The notes below the pieces were generated by a model. It saw only the letters and a list, made by a program, of their open reading frames with translations. It did no database searches and was not told the origin of the DNA. Both the position numbers and the translations under genes were made by a program. Of a stretch of DNA of 64,000 nucleotides, positions 61,535 to 64,000 are shown piece by piece (the first letter of the stretch is position 1; every line of letters begins with the position of its first letter). Source of the stretch: Alentia gelatinosa (lineage: Eukaryota; Annelida; Polychaeta; Phyllodocida; Polynoidae); contig OX465579.1 of assembly GCA_950022655.1 (NCBI GenBank), positions 135,665,118-135,729,117 of the forward strand, given 5' to 3'.

Positions 61535-63236
61535 ACCCTGGCTGTTCTTGTTGATCTTAGGAAGGCCTTTGATACGGTCAATCATAGTATTTTGTTAGAC
61601 AAACTAAACAGGATTGGCTTGAAGGGCAACTGTTACAACTGGTTCGCGAATTATCTGAGCCTAAGGGAACAGAAAGTCAAGGTTAATAATTTAATTTCTC
61701 ACTCCAAAAAGATTTTACATGGTGTTCCCCAAGGTTCAATTCTTGGGCCCCTGCTGTTTCTGCTTTATGTTAATGATGTATCTCATTGTTTGAAATCTAG
61801 TAAGGTATTATTGTTTGCTGACGATACAGTTATCTACAAACTAGGTAATGATATCGACCTTTTGTACGATGACATGCAAGCTGACCTAGACTGTTTTAGT
61901 ACTTGGTGCCTACAAAATAAGTTAAGTGTCAATTTAGGTAAAACTAAACATATATTATTCTCGGCCAAAAAGAAAAATCGCCCGGGAGGCCAGAACCAGC
62001 TTTTTGTCAATGACCAAGAGGTCAAGAAAGTAATTTCTATAAGTATTTGGGATTTGTCCTAGACTCTAATTTGGACTTCCGACATCACTTTGCTTCCCTT
62101 AACCCTTTCCCTGCAGCACCCAATTCCTCTGATCACCATTGTACAGCAGGCATTGCCTGCATAAACCACCCTGCTACAGCAGGCCCCTTTTTTGGAAAAT
62201 AGCAATGTAATTTACCTTGGTAGCTGATGATATTCTGTTATACAAAATCAAATGTGAATATGCTGTTTTTACTATGTCAAAATTTCTTTCAATTCAAACA
62301 ATTATTTTGTTATTTATTGAATTTTGTATATAAGTATCAATGATTACTCTATGATGCCTGGAGGCATCATGCTGCGGTAGGCAGGGGAATGCCTGGAGGC
62401 GTCATGCTGCTGTAGCCAGGGGAATGCCTGGAGGCATCATGCTGCTGTTAAAGGGTTAAGAAAAGTATCTCTTTTCGTCTATATCAGCTTGCAAAAATGA
62501 GAAGCTACATATCTAAAAAAGCTGCTCTCAAGGTTTACAAGACAGCTATTCTTCCTTATTTTGATTATGGCGACATTATTCTTGATGGGGCTCATGCATA
62601 CCTCACTGACTCCCTACAAATTTTACAGAAAAATGCGCTTAGAATTTGCCTCAGAGCTACTGTCCATACCCCTATCAGGGATCTACATAGGTATGCTGAA
62701 ATTCCCATGCTTAAAGTAAGACGAGAGGTACACATCCTTAATTATATGTACAAAAGGTCAAGAGATGTCACATTTGTTGATAAAACTATTACAAACACAA
62801 GGGCCCATGATGCCCCCATCCTTTTTACTGGCAGACCGAACTGTACCTCATATATGAGATCTCTCAAATACCACGGGGGTTCGGCTTGGAACAGTCTCAC
62901 TCCCCAAATACGAAGGACAGAATCTTATGTCGACTTTAAATCACTGACTAAAAACAAGCTCAGAGCCAGTATTTGGGAATTGTAACTCCTTGTAAACGTA
63001 CAATTCTGCTAGATGTTGAACAAACTGATCTAATTCCCCAAGACGTTTTTTGTTCTATAAAATTATGTCTGACTCTAGACACATTTTACCTGTTCTATGT
63101 TAGGATACGCTAAGGTGTTGAATTAACTTTACAGGTTTGTCCCTGTACCTAAGCTCTATCTTATAACCTGGAGACGATTTGTTGTTCTATAAAATCTTGT
63201 CTAAACTGGATATTATGTTTACCAAAAAAAAAAAAA
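61535..63236 (+). mobile_element. 5'-truncated LINE with poly-A tail, inserted in the Penelope relic
   Basis: Starts within RT motif 4 (LAVLVDLRKAFDTVNHSILL) and runs through HGVPQGSILGPLLFLLYVND (motif 5), VLLFADDTVIYKL (FADD catalytic motif, about 61820) and LSVNLGKTKHILF. It is broken by a 353-bp element at 62103-62455, then resumes with RSYISKKAALKVYKTAILPY, FDYGDIILDGAHAYLTDSLQ and a C-terminal SAWNSLTPQIRRTESYVDFK to a TAA at 62985. About 230 nt of 3'UTR and an A-run (63222-63235) follow. Apart from the inserted element and a short frame change near 62035 the sequence is well preserved. Confidence 0.8.
62103..62455. mobile_element. piggyBac-like MITE with TTAA target duplication
   Basis: Flanked by TTAA at 62099-62102 and 62456-62459. 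Terminal inverted repeats start CCCTTT at the left (CCCTTTCCCTGCAGCA) and end AAAGGG at the right (TGCTGCTGTTAAAGGG). It has no ORF. The right third contains three tandem copies of a unit with AATGCCTGGAGGCATCATGC. It sits inside the LINE RT/C-terminal region; with one TTAA removed, the LINE reading frame is continuous across the site, which supports precise boundaries. Confidence 0.8.
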
Positions 63237-63414
63237 ATAGGCTGGTGTACTCCTGAACATACAACACCCAACCCCAGCTATCCCATCAAGACTATAAGTG
63301 ACCAACCCCAAGAGGAGGATGATTTTTATTCTCAGAAATTCATATTCAAAATGGAAAAAGCGGGAATTCATAGTTGAAAAGGACATGGAATCATAGAGAA
63401 AGACCCAGAGAGTA

Positions 63415-64000
63415 TTTTTTCATTTTTTTTTTTATTCATGGAAACAACAAACAAAGACACAGTCTGTCGTCCGAGGACATTCTTCCCAGAGGGGTCAAGA
63501 ATAAGGACAATACAGCAACAAGCATACATCACATATACACACTATACAGAGATCAATCGAATACATGGTATAAGAATAAATAAATTCTGATATAATATTA
63601 TATTAGTTATCTGATGACAACCGTACTTTCCTCATAAGTCCAGATTTCCATGTAATTCGAGTTGAAGTAACTCATTTTTAACATGCATCTTAAAGTTATC
63701 ATTAGAAACAATCCTCTGGGTGGGTTGAGTCAACAAATTCCAGTACCTAACACCTATAAAGAATGAGCTATTTTTGTATCTCTCTCTATTGGGTTTCTTT
63801 TGCTTAAAGACAATTTTGTTAGCAGTTCTGGTATTGTAAATCAGTTTGGACTCAAGATGCGTGATATCAGTAGACCACCATTTCATAATACTTAATGTAT
63901 GACAGATTCTTCGGAAGGTCAAACTCCTTATACGACAACAACTCAACAATTCATCAGTACATAAGTCTCAAGGTTTTTTTATATTTAAACAACATCTCAG
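63415..64000 (-). mobile_element. LINE 3' end, minus strand, continues off right edge
   Basis: On the minus strand 63949-63632 encodes the C-terminal domain (RRICHTLSIMKWWSTDITHL, then NSSFFIGVRYWNLLTQPTQR), the counterpart of the RRSPLYVG...W region of the LINEs at 20250 and 27181. The 3'UTR ends in an A-rich tail (63415-63439 on the plus strand is T-rich). The rest of the element lies right of the window. Confidence 0.65.

Noticed and set aside
62355..62455. Tandem units as a CRISPR-like array
   Set aside because: They are three adjoining copies without spacers, inside a MITE, in an animal genome.

Overview
This is eukaryotic (animal) DNA: AT-rich, with spliced genes that have GT/AG introns and many degraded retroelements. 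Three things suggest a marine invertebrate, most likely a lophotrochozoan and perhaps a mollusc: the mix of Penelope-like elements, several non-LTR retrotransposon families and a DIRS-type relic; SINE-like tails of the ...GGACGTTAAAC... type; and the divergence of the host genes from their vertebrate counterparts. The taxon is an inference.

Three host genes can be read. (1) The 5' third of UBE4A, a ubiquitin chain elongation factor, lies on the minus strand with seven coding exons between 6270 and 1512; the rest lies beyond the left edge. (2) HAUS2, an augmin complex subunit, is complete on the plus strand: six exons, 7480-17002, 228 aa. It starts head-to-head with UBE4A, so 7292-7479 probably holds a shared bidirectional promoter. 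(3) A 471-aa type I single-pass membrane protein that I do not recognise is encoded by two coding exons (39299-39392 and 51032-52353) separated by an 11.6-kb intron. Its exons are markedly GC-rich. Two orphan minus-strand exon-like blocks (42448-42596 and 53973-54092) and a 70-codon plus-strand ORF (38152-38364) may belong to further genes.

Most of the remainder is mobile DNA. UBE4A introns carry two large foldback repeats (390-1208 and 1990-3460). HAUS2 intron 1 holds a tRNA-like element, a Penelope-like element with a GIY-YIG ORF flanked by an exact 15-bp target-site duplication, and a MITE-like repeat. From 18.9 to 28.9 kb come a frameshifted Penelope RT (minus), a non-LTR element split by a second copy of the tRNA-like element, a pseudogenised MADF-type ORF behind a TATA box, a frameshifted glycosyltransferase-like pseudogene, a perfect-looking hairpin repeat and a 5'-truncated LINE with a poly-A tail. 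A DIRS-type RT/RNase H relic lies at 30.7-31.6 kb. The right end (60.5-64 kb) is a nest: a Penelope relic, a LINE inserted in it, a piggyBac-like MITE with TTAA ends inserted in the LINE, and the 3' end of a minus-strand LINE running off the window.

I did not find a clearly new multi-gene system. The most notable items are the UBE4A/HAUS2 divergent pair, the unrecognised membrane protein, the Penelope element bounded by an inverted copy of its own 3' segment, and the tRNA-like repeat whose tRNA part is not at its 5' end.
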